A DNA stretch of 64,000 bases from positions 27,864,675-27,928,674 of the forward strand of contig NC_090177.1 in NCBI RefSeq assembly GCF_024679245.1, in the 5' to 3' direction. How positions within the stretch are numbered: the stretch's first letter is position 1; every line of letters begins with the position of its first letter. The notes below the pieces were generated by a model. It was not told where the DNA came from. It saw only the letters and a list, made by a program, of their open reading frames with translations, and did no database searches. A program made the translations under genes and the position numbers. Shown piece by piece: positions 26,030-38,589 of this stretch. This DNA comes from Pseudorasbora parva (Eukaryota > Chordata > Actinopteri > Cypriniformes > Gobionidae).

Positions 26030-27040
26030 CGCATTGCTGCCACATATAATTTTTTTCTTCATGTCATAATAACGAGATGTAATGTTGTAAAAACATATTT
26101 TCTTGTTAAAACGACAAATACTTTCTCCTAAATACGGACATGTGTTGATGTGTACAAAATATCCCCTTATCCACATTAGAGAATTTATAGGCTGGCATAC
26201 GTGGTCGAAGGGAAAAATCCAAACTTCACAGTCTCTTCATCATGAAATGCAGTCAACCAAATAGAAAAAGTTATTTGGCTCAATTTATATTGTCTGTTGT
26301 ATACAATGGTGATTACCGCTCTACAGTGCAGTGGTGCTATTCCAAACACGCTTTTGCTCATTGTTGCTCAGTGTTGCTTTAGACTGAGACGCGAGTCATA
26401 CAGGGCATTGTTACCATAATACATAGTTTAGCATCCAAGTGCGAATATAGAAATAATTGAATTTGTACAGAATTAGAGAGGAGCAACTCTGGTTTCGCTT
26501 TAAACAGGATGGCCTAATTCGTTTAGGCTTTAAGATAAATACCGTTTGAAGGCTAATGAATGGCATAATTTATGTGTCTTTTACATTTAGGCCTATATTT
26601 TTCATTCTTATGAATTTTGTTACATTTAAAGGATTTATTGTATTGTGGAAACAGCCTATTAATAGCTACATGTTAATAATGTTTGCAAACATTTAGTTTT
26701 TACTAGCATTTTTAATATAATGGGACTGACACACCAGTGGGATTTACCTGGGTTTATTTCTCTCAACAACTGAAGTCTTACCCAGTGCATATTCAGGTAT
26801 GACTAGCACATAGGCTAGCCTATAAAGTATTAAATGTTGTGGATAAACACATATTTTGTACACTATACAACAAGTCCTTATTAGGAGAAAATGTAGTTTC
26901 AACGACATAACATTGTTATAACAAGAAAAGATGTTGTTAGAACAACATCTTGTTACTACGAGAAAGAAAATGTTTTAAAAGGAGAAAATATCTTGTTATT
27001 ATGACAAAATATGTTATGAAAATATTATGAAAAAACCCCA
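26030..27040. mobile_element. Possible foldback element
   Basis: Left-side words such as CATAATAACGAGATGTAATG and TTTTCTTGTTAAAACGAC have inverted relatives on the right around 26880-27010 (AACGACATAACATTGTTATA, TTGTTATTATGACAAAAT). Arms are imperfect and ends are not defined. Confidence 0.35.
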
Positions 27041-27271
27041 CTGAACCTTTTTTCTAATAGTGAACAATATTATGTCCAATCTCGACTCTCTGTATCATCT
27101 TCGAGTTTATTACATTTCATGTCCAGTAAGATGATTTAGCATTTTCCTAAATTTCAGTGTAGGAAAACAACGCTGGGGTGAAATAAAAGAACATTTTGAA
27201 ACGAAAACGCTGTATCCACTTCAATGTCGACGTAGCTTTAGTGACACGCAATTACGCATTTTACTCTAAAT

Positions 27272-27486
27272 CAGGGATCCCCGATCTCAGTCCTGGAGGG
27301 CCACCGTCCACCGTCCTTAGTGCCAACCCAAATCAAACACACCTGAAACAGCTAATCAATGCCTTTATAGGCCCTATAACATAAAAATAAACAGTCATTG
27401 ATAAGCTGTTTCAGGTGTGTTTGATTGGGGTTGGAGCTAAACTCTGCAGGACAGTGGCCCTCCAGGACCGGGATTGGGGACCCCTG
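27272..27486. mobile_element. 215-bp hAT MITE with perfect 8-bp duplication
   Basis: CTCTAAAT stands at both 27264-27271 and 27487-27494. The element itself is an almost complete foldback: the left arm CCTGGAGGGCCACCGTCC is mirrored by GGACAGTGGCCCTCCAGG, and AAACACACCTGAAACAGCTA by AGCTGTTTCAGGTGTGTTTG. It has no coding capacity. This is a familiar cyprinid MITE by memory, and its boundaries are exact here. Confidence 0.93.
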
Positions 27487-27494
27487 CTCTAAAT

Positions 27495-28296
27495 TAAAGA
27501 AGCTCCAAAATGCTTAAAAAAAAAACAAAAACAAAAAAAAAACATAACATCTACCACTACAGTCGTACAGAACAAGAGTGGCACAATCTGGCTATGTGCA
27601 TACGTTCAGATATTCAAATCAAACAATCAGGCAATAAAATACATATAGTTGCATAACTTTGAGGAAAGTCCCTCGCCACATTAAATGCTTCCATTTCATA
27701 GATGTAAAATCTAGATAATGCTAGTGAAAACAACCCACATCAAATTTGCCATTATGACACCAACAAATCTTTTAAATGAGTCTAGCACCTTCCAGGATGT
27801 TATGTAGTAGAGCGGAACAGCTTGAATCTTTAAACATTTCAGTCTTCTCTGCCAGTGCCATGTTTGTCTAGGAATATGGAATTGCTTGTTTTGAGGACTC
27901 TGTACACTGAAAGAATGTAACTGTCCTCTGAGACATGCCATACTTTTGGACATTAATCAAATACCTCCACCATGTGGTATTGAGGAATGGAGTGAAGACA
28001 GGTTCTGAAAAGATTTCCACCCTTACTACCTGGCCATGACCCAGAAACATCAAGGACCTCGCGTCCTTCCAAGGATTTGGAGGTTATGGCGGGAGGTTTA
28101 TATAGGCCTACTTCTATGTTTATTCATACCTGTTGCACATGGATGCAAGGCTGCATGAACCTGGCATGGCACCAAGAACAGAAGAGGATCCTGTGTAAAA
28201 AATCCATGTTCGTGGTCCATCACCATTTTCGTGTTCTTTACCATTTTACTACTTCTAGCTTTTACGAGGTAAAATGTACCGCATTGACCATACAAC
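27495..28296. other. Unassigned DNA
   Basis: Frames in this stretch are short and lack family features. Confidence 0.4.
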
Positions 28297-28401
28297 TTAA
28301 AGGGATAGTACACTTAAAATTAACATTCTGTCTTCATTTACTCACCCTAAAGTTGTAAATGATGACAGATTTTTCATTTTTGTCTGAACTGTCCCTTTAA
28401 A
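28297..28401. mobile_element. Minimal AGGG-ATAGT foldback MITE
   Basis: TTAAAGGGATAGTACAC at the left is inverted as ACTGTCCCTTTAA at the right, with TCTGTCTTCATTTACTC mirrored by AAATGATGACAGATTTTTCA. At about 105 bp it is essentially two end repeats joined. Confidence 0.75.
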
Positions 28402-28429
28402 TACGCACGTTTGACATTAGTATTGTGAA

Positions 28430-28966
28430 CAAAAGCAAGACATTTAACAAGGTAAATGCATTCTAGAAAAATTAAGTGTGACAAAATTCTGTCTGTCATT
28501 TAAAGTCTTTTGAGTTCACAGCACTGACATATTCAAGTAAACTAAACTGATTCATTGTTTTGAGTTTGAATTTTGTACTGAATCTGAAAACTGAATCTGG
28601 GTTGGGATTTCTTTATTTCCCAGCATGCTTTGCCCATGGCACTTGAAAGTGAGAAAATTATGTTATATAATATTTTTGTGCAAAATTAATGGTAATGGAA
28701 ATTGATGTTTTGTTATGCTAATTTAGAAGAGTTTATATTAGGGATTTTGGAGAGTTACCATCATGGTGACAAGTGGCGCATTGTGCTTGGTTTGAGACAA
28801 GGTAAGTAACATTATTAAGTTGCTATTCATACCATGTGAACTTGTTAGCAAATTAGCAAGTTGGCATTTTCTGAATTAGCTTGTTAAAGTATAGCAAAAT
28901 ATTTCTTAACATAAAAAAATCTCATTCACCTTTTTGAGTTCGGACAACTTATTGGGGTTTCCAGTG
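28430..28966 (-). mobile_element. CACTG-family relative of the 19418 element
   Basis: The right end reads ...AACTTATTGGGGTTTCCAGTG. Its reverse complement begins CACTGGAAACCCCAATAAGT, like CACTGCAAGCCCGAATAAGT at 19418. The phrase TTTCCCAGCATGCTTTGCCC is the inverse of the one at about 19890. The left end is uncertain. Confidence 0.55.
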
Positions 28967-29119
28967 AAGTAAATAACTTGATAATTTGATTTGTAAGAAC
29001 TCAAACTCTTTTATGTAAAATGTTATCAAAATGCATGAGTTAGCTAAGTCAGTACTTTAGGAGCAATTAACATGCACAAGTACTACAAACTCAAAACTTG
29101 TTAGTTCAGGCTTAAAGCT
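28967..29119. other. AT-rich DNA with CACTG-family-like words
   Basis: Words such as GTAAGAACTCAAACTC resemble the preceding family, but no end can be defined. Confidence 0.3.
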
Positions 29120-29516
29120 ACACTGAAGTTTGATAAACGCAATTAAATTCTTTAGTTCAATCTTTGTGTGCTAAAAAAGTACATAAGTTCCTGTAGAGAT
29201 AGCAATACAGAATACACATTCTCCTTTTTTTGCCAAATAAATGAAAAGCATGTCATCAATGTCTTCTCTCTCGCTGTATCAAAATATCACTTTCCTCAGA
29301 GATGGTCAAGTTCAGTTTGTGCATGATTAGGCTATGACATAACTTTTTTTTTAATACTGTATCCTAAATTGTGGATAATTAATATATCATATGCTCAAGT
29401 ACATTTCTGGATTAAAAGAAAAAAAACAACAACAAGAACCGTACAGAACCGAAAACCGTGAGCCTAAAACCGTGATACGAACCGAACCTTGGGTTTTGTG
29501 AACCGTGCCGCCCCTA
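29120..29516. mobile_element. Truncated hAT-type element, right end
   Basis: The sequence GAACCGAACCTTGGGTTTTG then GTGCCGCCCCTA is a recognisable hAT-type terminus (inverse of TAGGGG...). The matching left terminus is missing within several hundred bases. Confidence 0.5.
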
Positions 29517-29739
29517 ATATGCACCTAAAACACAGTCATCCGTTGCAGTTTTCATCCATTTTATTTATTGTTTTTGGTACTTATTTAAATGCATTTTTTT
29601 AAACAGACTGAGAGACCATGCTTTTATTCTTTTTGGTTTTGTTCATTTATTGTGGTTATTAAAAATGTTTTCCATTTTTAGTGTTAAATAGTCTTTAGAA
29701 ATTAAAGTTTATTGCGGATGAAGCTAAATGGGCACAAAT

Positions 29740-30115
29740 GTCTGAAAGCGATAATGAGATTGACTTTCCACATCCCTCCGCAGACATTTCAACTCAAAGT
29801 GGACAACAGCTGAGAGGAAGGATCTGCCATGCTGGTGGTGCTAGCAGTGGGGGAAGTTCAGCAAAGAGCACGATAAAGGAAGTTGAGTCAAGAAATGTGC
29901 TAAATCCTTAAAACTTAAATGGAACAAACTGACTAAATATTTGGAGGAAAAAGACTATGAAATGAAACTATGGACACATGCAAAATCCAGTGGAACAAAC
30001 TAAAAGATAAATCTAAAGAGACAACAGGAGAAAAAGCTCTAAAAGGCATGATGAAAAGATAGAACAGATTTAGACAGAGAACAGCGCCAAGGAAACTGAC
30101 AAACCCATCTCAAGG
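29740..30115 (+). other. Unrecognised coding-like fragment
   Basis: From 29717 one frame reads DEAKWAQMSESDNEIDFPHP, then a serine- and glycine-rich stretch (GGASSGGSSAKSTIKEVES), before a stop near 29910. Lysine-rich pieces continue across stops to about 30110. The amino-acid mix is more protein-like than in its surroundings. It may be the remnant of a transposon-encoded protein or a processed host transcript, but I do not recognise the family. No splice sites or poly-A tail are certain. Confidence 0.25.
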
Positions 30116-30826
30116 AAACACCCTTGTGTTCATTAACATTTTGGAATGGTTTAACCCAGTATTTTACCAGTCTAACCGAGACTGGGGACAATTGTGCTAC
30201 ACTTCAAAATCACAAATGTGCTGCTGAAGACACTTTTGCAACACATGCTCAGTGGAGTTATTTCTCTACCAGAAAAAAAGTGCAACCATTTCATTATGAG
30301 AGAAACCTTCAAGTGTCAAAAACCCCAGTTCATTTCAACTAATTACATTGTAGGTCCCACTTAGACTTTTGTTTTAATGACACAAAGAGATAGTTGACCC
30401 GAAGAGATAAAACTGATAGTTCTGGTCCTTGATTATGATTGGTTGAGCCTTTGTGAATAACTCTACAAACATACTATCCAAAACATACATGAACATGGAG
30501 ATGACTCCACTAATAACAGCCCTTAGCTGTTCTAAATTCCCTGTTAACCACGGCTTCTTGGTTTATTTTCTCTCACACACACAAACCCATCGTGCCAATA
30601 AAAATACAATGTTTTATCCACTGGGGTCGTATGGGTTGCTATCATGAATTCTTTGTGCCGTTTATGATGCATCTACCTTTGTGAGACTATCCACTTGGAT
30701 TATATGAACTCACAGAAACGGATTATATATTTCAAAAAAATTGCAATAGTATTCATTTGAAGAAAGTCAGTCATATAACACAAAAAGTATTTATTATTAT
30801 TATTATTAATTAATTAATTAAACTGC
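30116..30826. other. Unassigned DNA
   Basis: Includes a short (ATT)n/(TTAA)n run near 30787-30822. No gene. Confidence 0.4.
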
Positions 30827-30980
30827 TGTCTATGGAGGGGTCAGACTCAGAGACCGCCTAGATTACATCAAAAATATCTTAATTTGTGTTCAGATGAACG
30901 GAGGTCTTACGGGTTGGGAATGACATGAGGGTGAGTAATTAATGACAGAATTTTCATTTTTGGATGAACTAACCCTTTAA
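30827..30980. mobile_element. Right half of an AGGG-foldback MITE
   Basis: Ends ACATGAGGGTGAGTAATTAA, then ATTTTTGGATGAACTAACCC and TTTAA, and is preceded by CAGATGAACGGAGGTCTTAC, as in longer members of the family. The left half is not visible upstream. Confidence 0.6.
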
Positions 30981-31499
30981 AAGGAAAATTTCTTAGATTG
31001 TGTTTGTCTTTGCTAACCAAACAGGCAATCTTTGAATGCCGAAGCGAGAAAAAGCTAAAATGCAAAAAGACCCAAGCAAGGCAGCTGACCACAGTTCGTG
31101 GACACAGTATCCATGTAAATAAACAACTGTTTATCTCTACATTTATTTTGGCAGTTCAATCTGAACAGAGCTGGGTCAAAAAACCTAGTGCATTTACAAA
31201 CAATTTCAAGAGACGAACCCCTTCTAAGAACATGACAAATGATGTAGAACTAGATACCTTGAAAATGTGGCTCAATTGGACTTTTGCGTGGAGGCACATT
31301 AGTGATATGAACTGTATTTAATCTATCAAATGTATCTTTTCTTGAATAAAACTATTTGAGGGGGAACACAATGCAGTTACTAAATACAGCATCTACTGAC
31401 TGCAAAAACAAAGAGATAAACAACATGCAATAGGTGTAACACTAATGTAGTCTAAGGTCATCTCATGACCTGCTAGTGAACTAGACAACAGTCACATCC
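30981..31499. other. Unassigned DNA
   Basis: No gene or element end seen. Confidence 0.4.
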
Positions 31500-32274
31500 C
31501 AAACGCTGACATTATTAGTGATCGAATCGAAAGACGGACAACATCTGCCTCTGATTAAAACAAAAATGAGAGTTTCACTTTCGTCGGATCCGATCCCACT
31601 TCGGTTACACCCGAAGAGCCAGTCGGGACTGTTCACGGCGTGCGCTGAAAGTGCACGGACATGGAGTTTTCTCTCACCAGTGTCCGGCAGCCGAGGTGTG
31701 TGATAGAGAAAGACATGTGCTGTGAGTCAGCTGCTTGCTAAATGAGGGCATTCGACCACATGGTCTCTGAGAAATATCCCCTCTGCTGCCTGATTGGCCG
31801 GTCTTCGGCAGGAGAGGGAGGGGCCGGCCGAGCGGGCAGGGAGGAGTCATGTGACCGAATCTAGCAGAGCGCTCGATAATGGGACCCCCACTCGCAGCGG
31901 GGAGAGAGAGCTAGCGAGAAAAAGAAAGAGAGAGAGCGGCCTGGACGAGAACCAAAAAAACCCCTCTACCACACACAGGCTGTGTATTGTTGCCTATTCA
32001 CTGGACTCCATCTCGGGCCACTTTATCATTCAATTAGGACAGCTTTCACACCACACAGCAGAGAAAAGGGCCCTTCAATCAAACTGAAAACTTCACGCTG
32101 CCACTGGAGGGCACACAGAAAGAGACCCACAGTCCTCTCTCTACTTTCATTTCTCTCTCTCTCTCCCTCTCTCCTCCTGTTGTTGTTGTTCTGGACTTTG
32201 TGAAGAAGAGAGAGGGAGTGAGAGTGAAAGAGAGGAAGAAAGCAAGCAACAGAGGTCATTTGTTAACACCAGAG

Positions 32275-32358
<84 letters not shown>

Positions 32359-32450
32359 ATTTCTTTCCCTTTGTTCCCTCCTTTTCTCTCGCTATCCCTT
32401 TTGAGAGGAAATCCGCATCTACAATTTTGCAATGTTGCCACTGGAGTGAG
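31500..32450 (+). promoter_or_regulatory. Promoter-like, GC/CpG-rich block with possible 5' UTR
   Basis: 31560-31930 is the most CpG-rich plus-strand stretch left of 50 kb. It contains an NF-Y-type site in reverse (CTGATTGGCC, about 31790), GC boxes (GAGGGGCCGGCC) and an E/M-box-like TCATGTGAC near 31846. Downstream, 32100-32400 is a strongly pyrimidine-rich, ATG-poor segment of the type often found in long 5' untranslated exons, and a weak donor-like GGA/GTGAGC occurs at about 32443. Direction is inferred from the pyrimidine tract and is uncertain. No coding exon could be attached, so the gene, if any, is unidentified. Confidence 0.35.
32278..32355. repeat. (CT)n microsatellite
   Basis: About 39 CT units embedded in the wider pyrimidine-rich tract. 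Confidence 0.95.
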
Positions 32451-32681
32451 CTGTGGTTAGCCTGAGAATAGATGGAAGACATAGGCAGACCACATATTTG
32501 AATTGTCAGAAACTAATGTACAGGTACACCTGTGAGAATTCTGACCCTGGGTTGAAAAAAGCTCAATGCTGATCTTACAATGTTGAGTGTTTTTTCTGTG
32601 GAGCATCTGCTAAAGAAAACCTCATATTTGAGCAGAATACCTTCAGAATTTACAGTAAAAATGAAACAGTTTTATTTTATA

Positions 32682-32713
<32 letters not shown>

Positions 32714-32958
32714 GCTGTTTTTAATGTTGATTGATTTCTACCTGTCCTGACCCTTAAATTACTCTTTTTGTTTTAGGTATTCTAAATATTATATTTGACT
32801 TGTTGATTGGCCCATTCAACGTTCAGTTTTTTAAATTTTATTAATAATTATTTTACTTTTCTTTTCAAATTACTTCAGCCATAGTCTTTGTTGAGCGGAA
32901 TAAAAGCATTTAATTTAGCCCCTGACAAAATATTTGTTCAGTTTATCTTGTTCTTACT
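32451..32958. other. Unassigned AT-rich DNA
   Basis: Includes a short (ATT)n run at 32683-32710. No gene. Confidence 0.4.
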
Positions 32959-32966
32959 TTTATTAC

Positions 32967-33533
32967 CAGAGGTGGAAAGACTAACAAAATATTCTACTCA
33001 AGTTAAAGTACTATTACTTCAATTCAATTTTACTTAAGTACAAGTAAAATTGCCACTCTAAAGATGTACTCAAGTAAAAGCAAAAAGTAGTTTGTTTAAA
33101 ATATACTCAGGAATAAAAGTTTCTGAGTTACTTTTTTAACAGCGGGGTGGGGGAATCTCATGTGTAGGGTAGTGACAGAATGAAATTTTAACAATATGAA
33201 AACATCAGTTTAACAGCATCACTGTATTGTCTAAACGGTATTGTTAAAAAAAATGACAATAAAACATGTCTAATCATTTAAATTCAATAAATGATTATGA
33301 AATAGATTAACAGCTTATTGTTATCATTCATTGATTAAAATGTTAAAGAATAATAAAGTCCTGTGAAATGTTTCTTTTTATGATTTAATACAAGTGTATG
33401 ACCAAAAGAGTGGTAATCAAATGTAACAAACTTTTATCTATTTTTTTTTTTTTTTTTTGGAAAGGTGCTGCAAAACAGAGAATTACTAAATTAAACAATG
33501 GATTAAAAAATATATTCTTAAATAATGTTTCAA

Positions 33534-33619
<86 letters not shown>

Positions 33620-35942
33620 GACAAGTATATTATATTGTAGGTCTACAATAATATATTTATGTCATAATTTCTTCTAGTTAAACCAAACTTTACTTTGAAA
33701 GGTTTTAGTGAAGTCCTGTTTCAGAGTGTATTTGACTTAGACGCACTAGATGCACCCTAGCGGCAGCAAATTTAATCTGCCCGCAAGTGTCGTCTAGCAA
33801 TTCTCAATACCAATCTGAGCTGTAATGCCTAACTCTTGCCGGGCAAATCACATCGTGTATAGAGTCGGTGGGCAAGGCCATAATGACGACGGCCGAGTTG
33901 CACTTGCGTGCTTCTAGTAAACACAGAAACTGGCGAACGGCGGTCTTTCGAAACAGCTCTGACCGCGACTCTGGAAGACTTGGAGTTAAGCTTTTCTCTG
34001 AGAAAAGGACAAAAAAAGAAAAGAACGGCACTGAAGTCATTCTTAAAAAGGGAAGATGTGTTCTGAGTTTTGCCGACCGGATACGGCGAATGTTTAATCT
34101 ATCAAGGAGCTCTGTTTCACCTTCGTTGCTCTGGTTGGTTTAGCGCTATCCTATCGCGTGCACGCCATGCAGAGGGAGTTTGAAAGACAACCGTTTATCC
34201 CGCCCCTCGGATTGATCCCTGTCAATGGTGAGTTTCCAGACCAAACATCTTGTCAGGCTATATTTGACTGTTTAAAAAAAAAAAATCCAAATAAAATGGT
34301 GAAAATGCTCATTAGGGTTTCTCTCAGATCAGCTCTGGAAATGTTCATGTCCAAATATGGATTGTGAGATGTTAAAACACCACGAGCATCATAGGTAGCC
34401 TACTTGAGTATATAGTAGGCCAAACGGCGCTGCTCATTCACGCAGAGACAGAACGCAGATCATATATTTATATAGCAGTGTTTTGCGCTTTAATATTCAC
34501 AGACCATGTCGCGATTTGATTTATTGTACAGCTATACTTTCGAATTATTTATTCATCCATCAGTTAGCGTTTCATGTGACATCTGCATTATACAGTAAAT
34601 TCAATTGGCATGACTGGATTCCGGGATCCCCTCTGTATCACAGAAATAATCTGGCCTTAAATTATAAACATACCTTTATCTGCACAGTGGTATGTGTTCC
34701 CAAACATGTTCTATGTGTTTCCTCATTTGCATCCACATTTTTTGCAAATTGGATATATCCTCCAGGACAAAACACCACGAAATTTTTTCTATATCCAAAG
34801 TATTTTCATACTAGACAGAGGTTCACAACAGCGTTTCGCTTTCAGCTGGGTCTGCGTTACTGACGCCTGTCGTGTCCGTCTCCATCTTTTTGTGCGCTTT
34901 TTCTCTCCCACCCTTCAATTCAATGCAGTTGTTTCTGTATCGCGATTTTTCCTGATTATTATTTATTACTTTCGTATTATTTATTTTTACTCAGTAACAG
35001 ATGTGGTTTAAGATGTAGTGAAGTACTAGCCCGACGTGGTCATACTCAATTCTAGTTAGAATATGAGTCTGAAACCGCTCCATTGGGCTGTGATTATGGG
35101 GCGCGTTTCAATCGAACCAGGAAAGACCTCAACTGGATAGACCAACAACCAATCAGAGCAACGAAGGGACGCATCGTCAAATGTCAACAGAGTTCAACTG
35201 CACTGTGTTGCCAAGGCCGCGTTTTTTTCCTGCGGGTTGTTTTCTATGTCCGCGGGTTGAAGAGACTATTATGTGATATACAGACCCATGAATGTGAATT
35301 TTAGCTGGCAACCTTGCCAAAATAACACACAATTTACTCTCCAAACACCATTTTTTTTCCCGAAGAACCCCCCAGAGAAGCTATTGTTTTGGGCTAGTAG
35401 TTGGTGGGTTTTGTTGTAAAAACTTGGCAACCCTGTCTGCACACGCGCTGGAATAAATGATCTTTGCCGTGGTTATAAAAAAAATAAAAGAATTGAATGA
35501 TAAACAGAGTACTTACCCAACATGATCATCATTTTTGAGAGAAATTGTGAAGGTGAATGCATATACAAATAAGCTCTCCATTTAAGATTTGAACAAATAT
35601 AATCCAAGCCCCTTTGATGACGTGCATGATTACGCTACTGTTTATCATCTGTCCGTCATCGTCTAAAGCCCGCCCTGATGATTTCATTGGTCCGAACAGT
35701 TTCTGTTTGGAGATAATTACTCCTCTATGGAGCGAGGCCAGACCGAACTGCCAGACCTAAAAATGTTGTTGGCGGGGCTAAGTTCGGCTGGCATCCAGGC
35801 TAGTGAAGTACAATACTTCAAACAAAACATACTTAAGTAAAAGTAAAACGACAGATTTTTAAAACTACTTAAAAAAGTAGAAGTACACAAAAAAAACTAC
35901 TCCATTACAGTAACGCGAGTAATTTGTTACTTTCCACCTCTG
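32967..35942. mobile_element. 2.98-kb hAT-type element, perfect 8-bp duplication
   Basis: Termini CAGAGGTGGAAAG (32967) and CTTTCCACCTCTG (ending 35942) are perfect inverted repeats, and TTTATTAC flanks both sides (32959-32966, 35943-35950). Subterminal AGTTAAAGTACT and CAAGTAAAAGCAAAAAG words are mirrored near 35840-35900. Despite its length no hAT transposase (dimerisation or BED finger motifs) is readable on either strand. The interior from about 33720 to 35810 is GC-richer and contains a (TTA)n tract and other repeat-like blocks, so it is a non-autonomous element carrying foreign filler or nested insertions. Confidence 0.9.
33536..33619. repeat. (TTA)n microsatellite
   Basis: About 28 units inside the hAT-type element, followed by other AT-rich DNA. 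Confidence 0.95.
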
Positions 35943-36099
35943 TTTATTACATTACTGGCACCTCATTTCTCCCTAATCAATCAGTTTGTTTGTTTGTATA
36001 GCTACAGAATTAATGTGTACTTTGCATGTTGTTTTTGGGGGGGGGTTTTATCCCAAAAAATGAAATAAATAAACATGCCAATAAAGTTCTAGAAATGAC

Positions 36100-36560
36100 A
36101 TTAGAGGTTAGAGAAAAAGAGAGAGCGAGAAGTGACTCATGCATCTACAAAGGACTTAATTTATTTGCTAATTATGTCTGTTTAAGAGTAACAGAGATAG
36201 TGCGAGCAGTTTCGGAGCATTAGTAATATGCATGACCATAAAGTAGTCACATCATGATACATGACTCCTTTCATTTCATTATTTGTCTTTCCTCCTCCAC
36301 TCGTATATTTTCGGAGTGAACACCGACACCAAGAGCTTCTAGCGATTCTTCACTGGTTTGCAGCTGAAAACGTAACAATGGATTCGGCGGACCACACACC
36401 TGACCGCACACAATGAGATGGCAACCACCTCGCTCTCATGTGCTGCCAGGAAACATTTCTCAGTCAAACTCACATTAAGTCATCAGAAATTAAGCTACAA
36501 CTTTAAATATCTCCCGTTTAATCACGGTAAGGGTATCTGATTTGGGGTTTCTCTCACAAA
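36100..36560. promoter_or_regulatory. Candidate conserved non-coding element
   Basis: This repeat-free block has homeodomain/POU-like words such as TTTGCTAATTATGTCTG and AGTAATATGCATGACC, then a CpG-containing segment near 36300-36410. No coding frame is supported. The call rests on composition only. Confidence 0.2.
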
Positions 36561-37095
36561 CTATGCACTTGCTTACTAAAGAGGGTCCCATGACAAACTA
36601 AAGAAAGCCAAATTATGCCAGCATGAAAACTTTGCGTAAAAACACTAATGCACAAATGCACATTAATGAAGAGCTGTGGGCAAAGCTCCAGAACCATAAA
36701 GCAAGTTTATAGAGCTTCACACAGTGAAGGAGGGAAAGAGAAATAAGAAAATATTTGCCAGACTTTGTCCCTATAGACCACAAATGACAGACTGCAGAGG
36801 CATTCATAAAGCCCCAGAATAAATAAAAACAGTATATGAGTGCTGTGCAAGTGTGATACTTACTAATAAAAAAACATATCTCCTTTAATAAATACTAATT
36901 TGCTGAAAATTCTACTTCAATTAAGTGAGAAAAAGGGGTTTTGGCATCAGACTGATTTAACAACAAAATTTGCATGACAGTTCAAAATGTTAAAACCAAG
37001 CAATGATACACTAAAAGAAAACCTAATTATATTTAAATAGAATATAAATATATAAAAAATATATAAATAATTATTAGCGATTCAGAAATCTTCAT
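36561..37095. other. Unassigned DNA, increasingly AT-rich
   Basis: No gene or element end seen. Confidence 0.4.
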
Positions 37096-37173
37096 AGATA
37101 AAGCATATTATATAAAGTATTTACAAACCTTTGCAAACTTTGTTTATAGTTAATTAATAGTTTATAAACTGTA

Positions 37174-37552
37174 CACTGCAAAAAAAAAATGTTGGTTTTT
37201 GTTGGTTTAACTTAAAAAAGTAACTAACCTGGTTGCCTTAAAATTTTGAGTTTATTGAAATTAAAAATTTGAGTTGATACAATGAAGGAAATGTGTTTAA
37301 TAAAAAGAAACTCAAAATATTATTGTATCTGAACCACAAAAATTTTGATAAATCATGAAAATAGCACTATTTGGCATGTTTCACTGCGTCATCAGAAATA
37401 AAACACACACAATTACCCAATTTGCTTACAAAATCGTTTAATAATATTTTAATAAAGGTTGTCGTTCATTGTATTAACTAAACATTTTAATTTCAATGAA
37501 CTCAAAATTTTAAGGAAACCAGGTAACTTTTTCTAAATGATTTTTTACAGTG
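37174..37552 (+). mobile_element. CACTG-terminated non-autonomous element, copy 2
   Basis: It begins CACTGCAAAAAAAAAATGTT and ends TGATTTTTTACAGTG, at 379 bp. It is the same orientation as the copy at 60569 and contains the central segment missing in copy 1. It interrupts the left arm of the large foldback, so it inserted later. Confidence 0.8.
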
Positions 37553-38589
37553 ATTAATAGACTAGTGAGTTCTTCATCGTCACTGAAATTAACAAATTAT
37601 TATTATTTACTTAGCTTGCATTTAAAGAGCTAGATAATGCTTTGTTAGCAACTTATTAATGGTATATAGTTATCACGTTAGATTAGGTCACGGAAAATGT
37701 CATTAATTAAGAGCTTTAAACCAACCTTTATGGGATATTAATTACATTCATATTCAGACTCAGAGTTCCTTAAAATGTTTACAATTACGTATTAACTATT
37801 TGCATGCTAATGCATTTGTTACTCAGAAAACCCAAGGAAACATTACTTGACTGGTTTGAGTACCATTTTGCCACAACAAAAAAAAAAACGGTGGGCGGGC
37901 AATAGGTTGAAGCGGGGCAATTCTTAATAGACTTTTCACTCATTTCCTCCACTTCTGCGTCATCGTTCTTCTTAGTTGCATTCACTCATTTTCCAGTCAT
38001 CTTGAATGTTATTGACAATACAACTAAATACTTTGGGAAAGCATCACATAAGCTGACTTCATAAATTTATGCTGATTTCCTAAAATTAAAATTCTCACCA
38101 TTATGGTGATCAGTGTTCCCTTTGGTTGGAACTTAATTGATATTACTGTAAGTCTCTTCCTATTAAAGCAGCGATGCATCACGAAATCACAGTTATCTGA
38201 TTTCAAAGGAAGGGAAGTAATATATATATATTACCAAATATTAATAATATAGTAATATATTATATTGCCAATTAATGATATTTTAACATTTTATTGCTAA
38301 CACTTATGACAAACTTTTAATTGTGTTCGTATAATGCCTCTTTATTTGTGACAATATCCAACAATTGACCATGCTTGAGTCGCACACAGACTTCAGCATG
38401 CAAAACACAACAATGGTAACATTTTTTTTTACACTTAATAAGACCATTACAAGTTCATTTGCTGTCATTATTGGGGTTATACTGACAAAAGACAGCAAAT
38501 AAAATGGTAAAATAAAGCCAAAAACAATATTATAAAATGGAGTTACAATTGCCCTGTGATTAATTTATTCGTGCTGCAATGCATTCTGG

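Noticed and set aside
32200..32460. Ser-Leu / Glu-Arg repeat proteins
   Set aside because: These are (CT)n translations. The same holds at 47572-47957 and 56159-56455.
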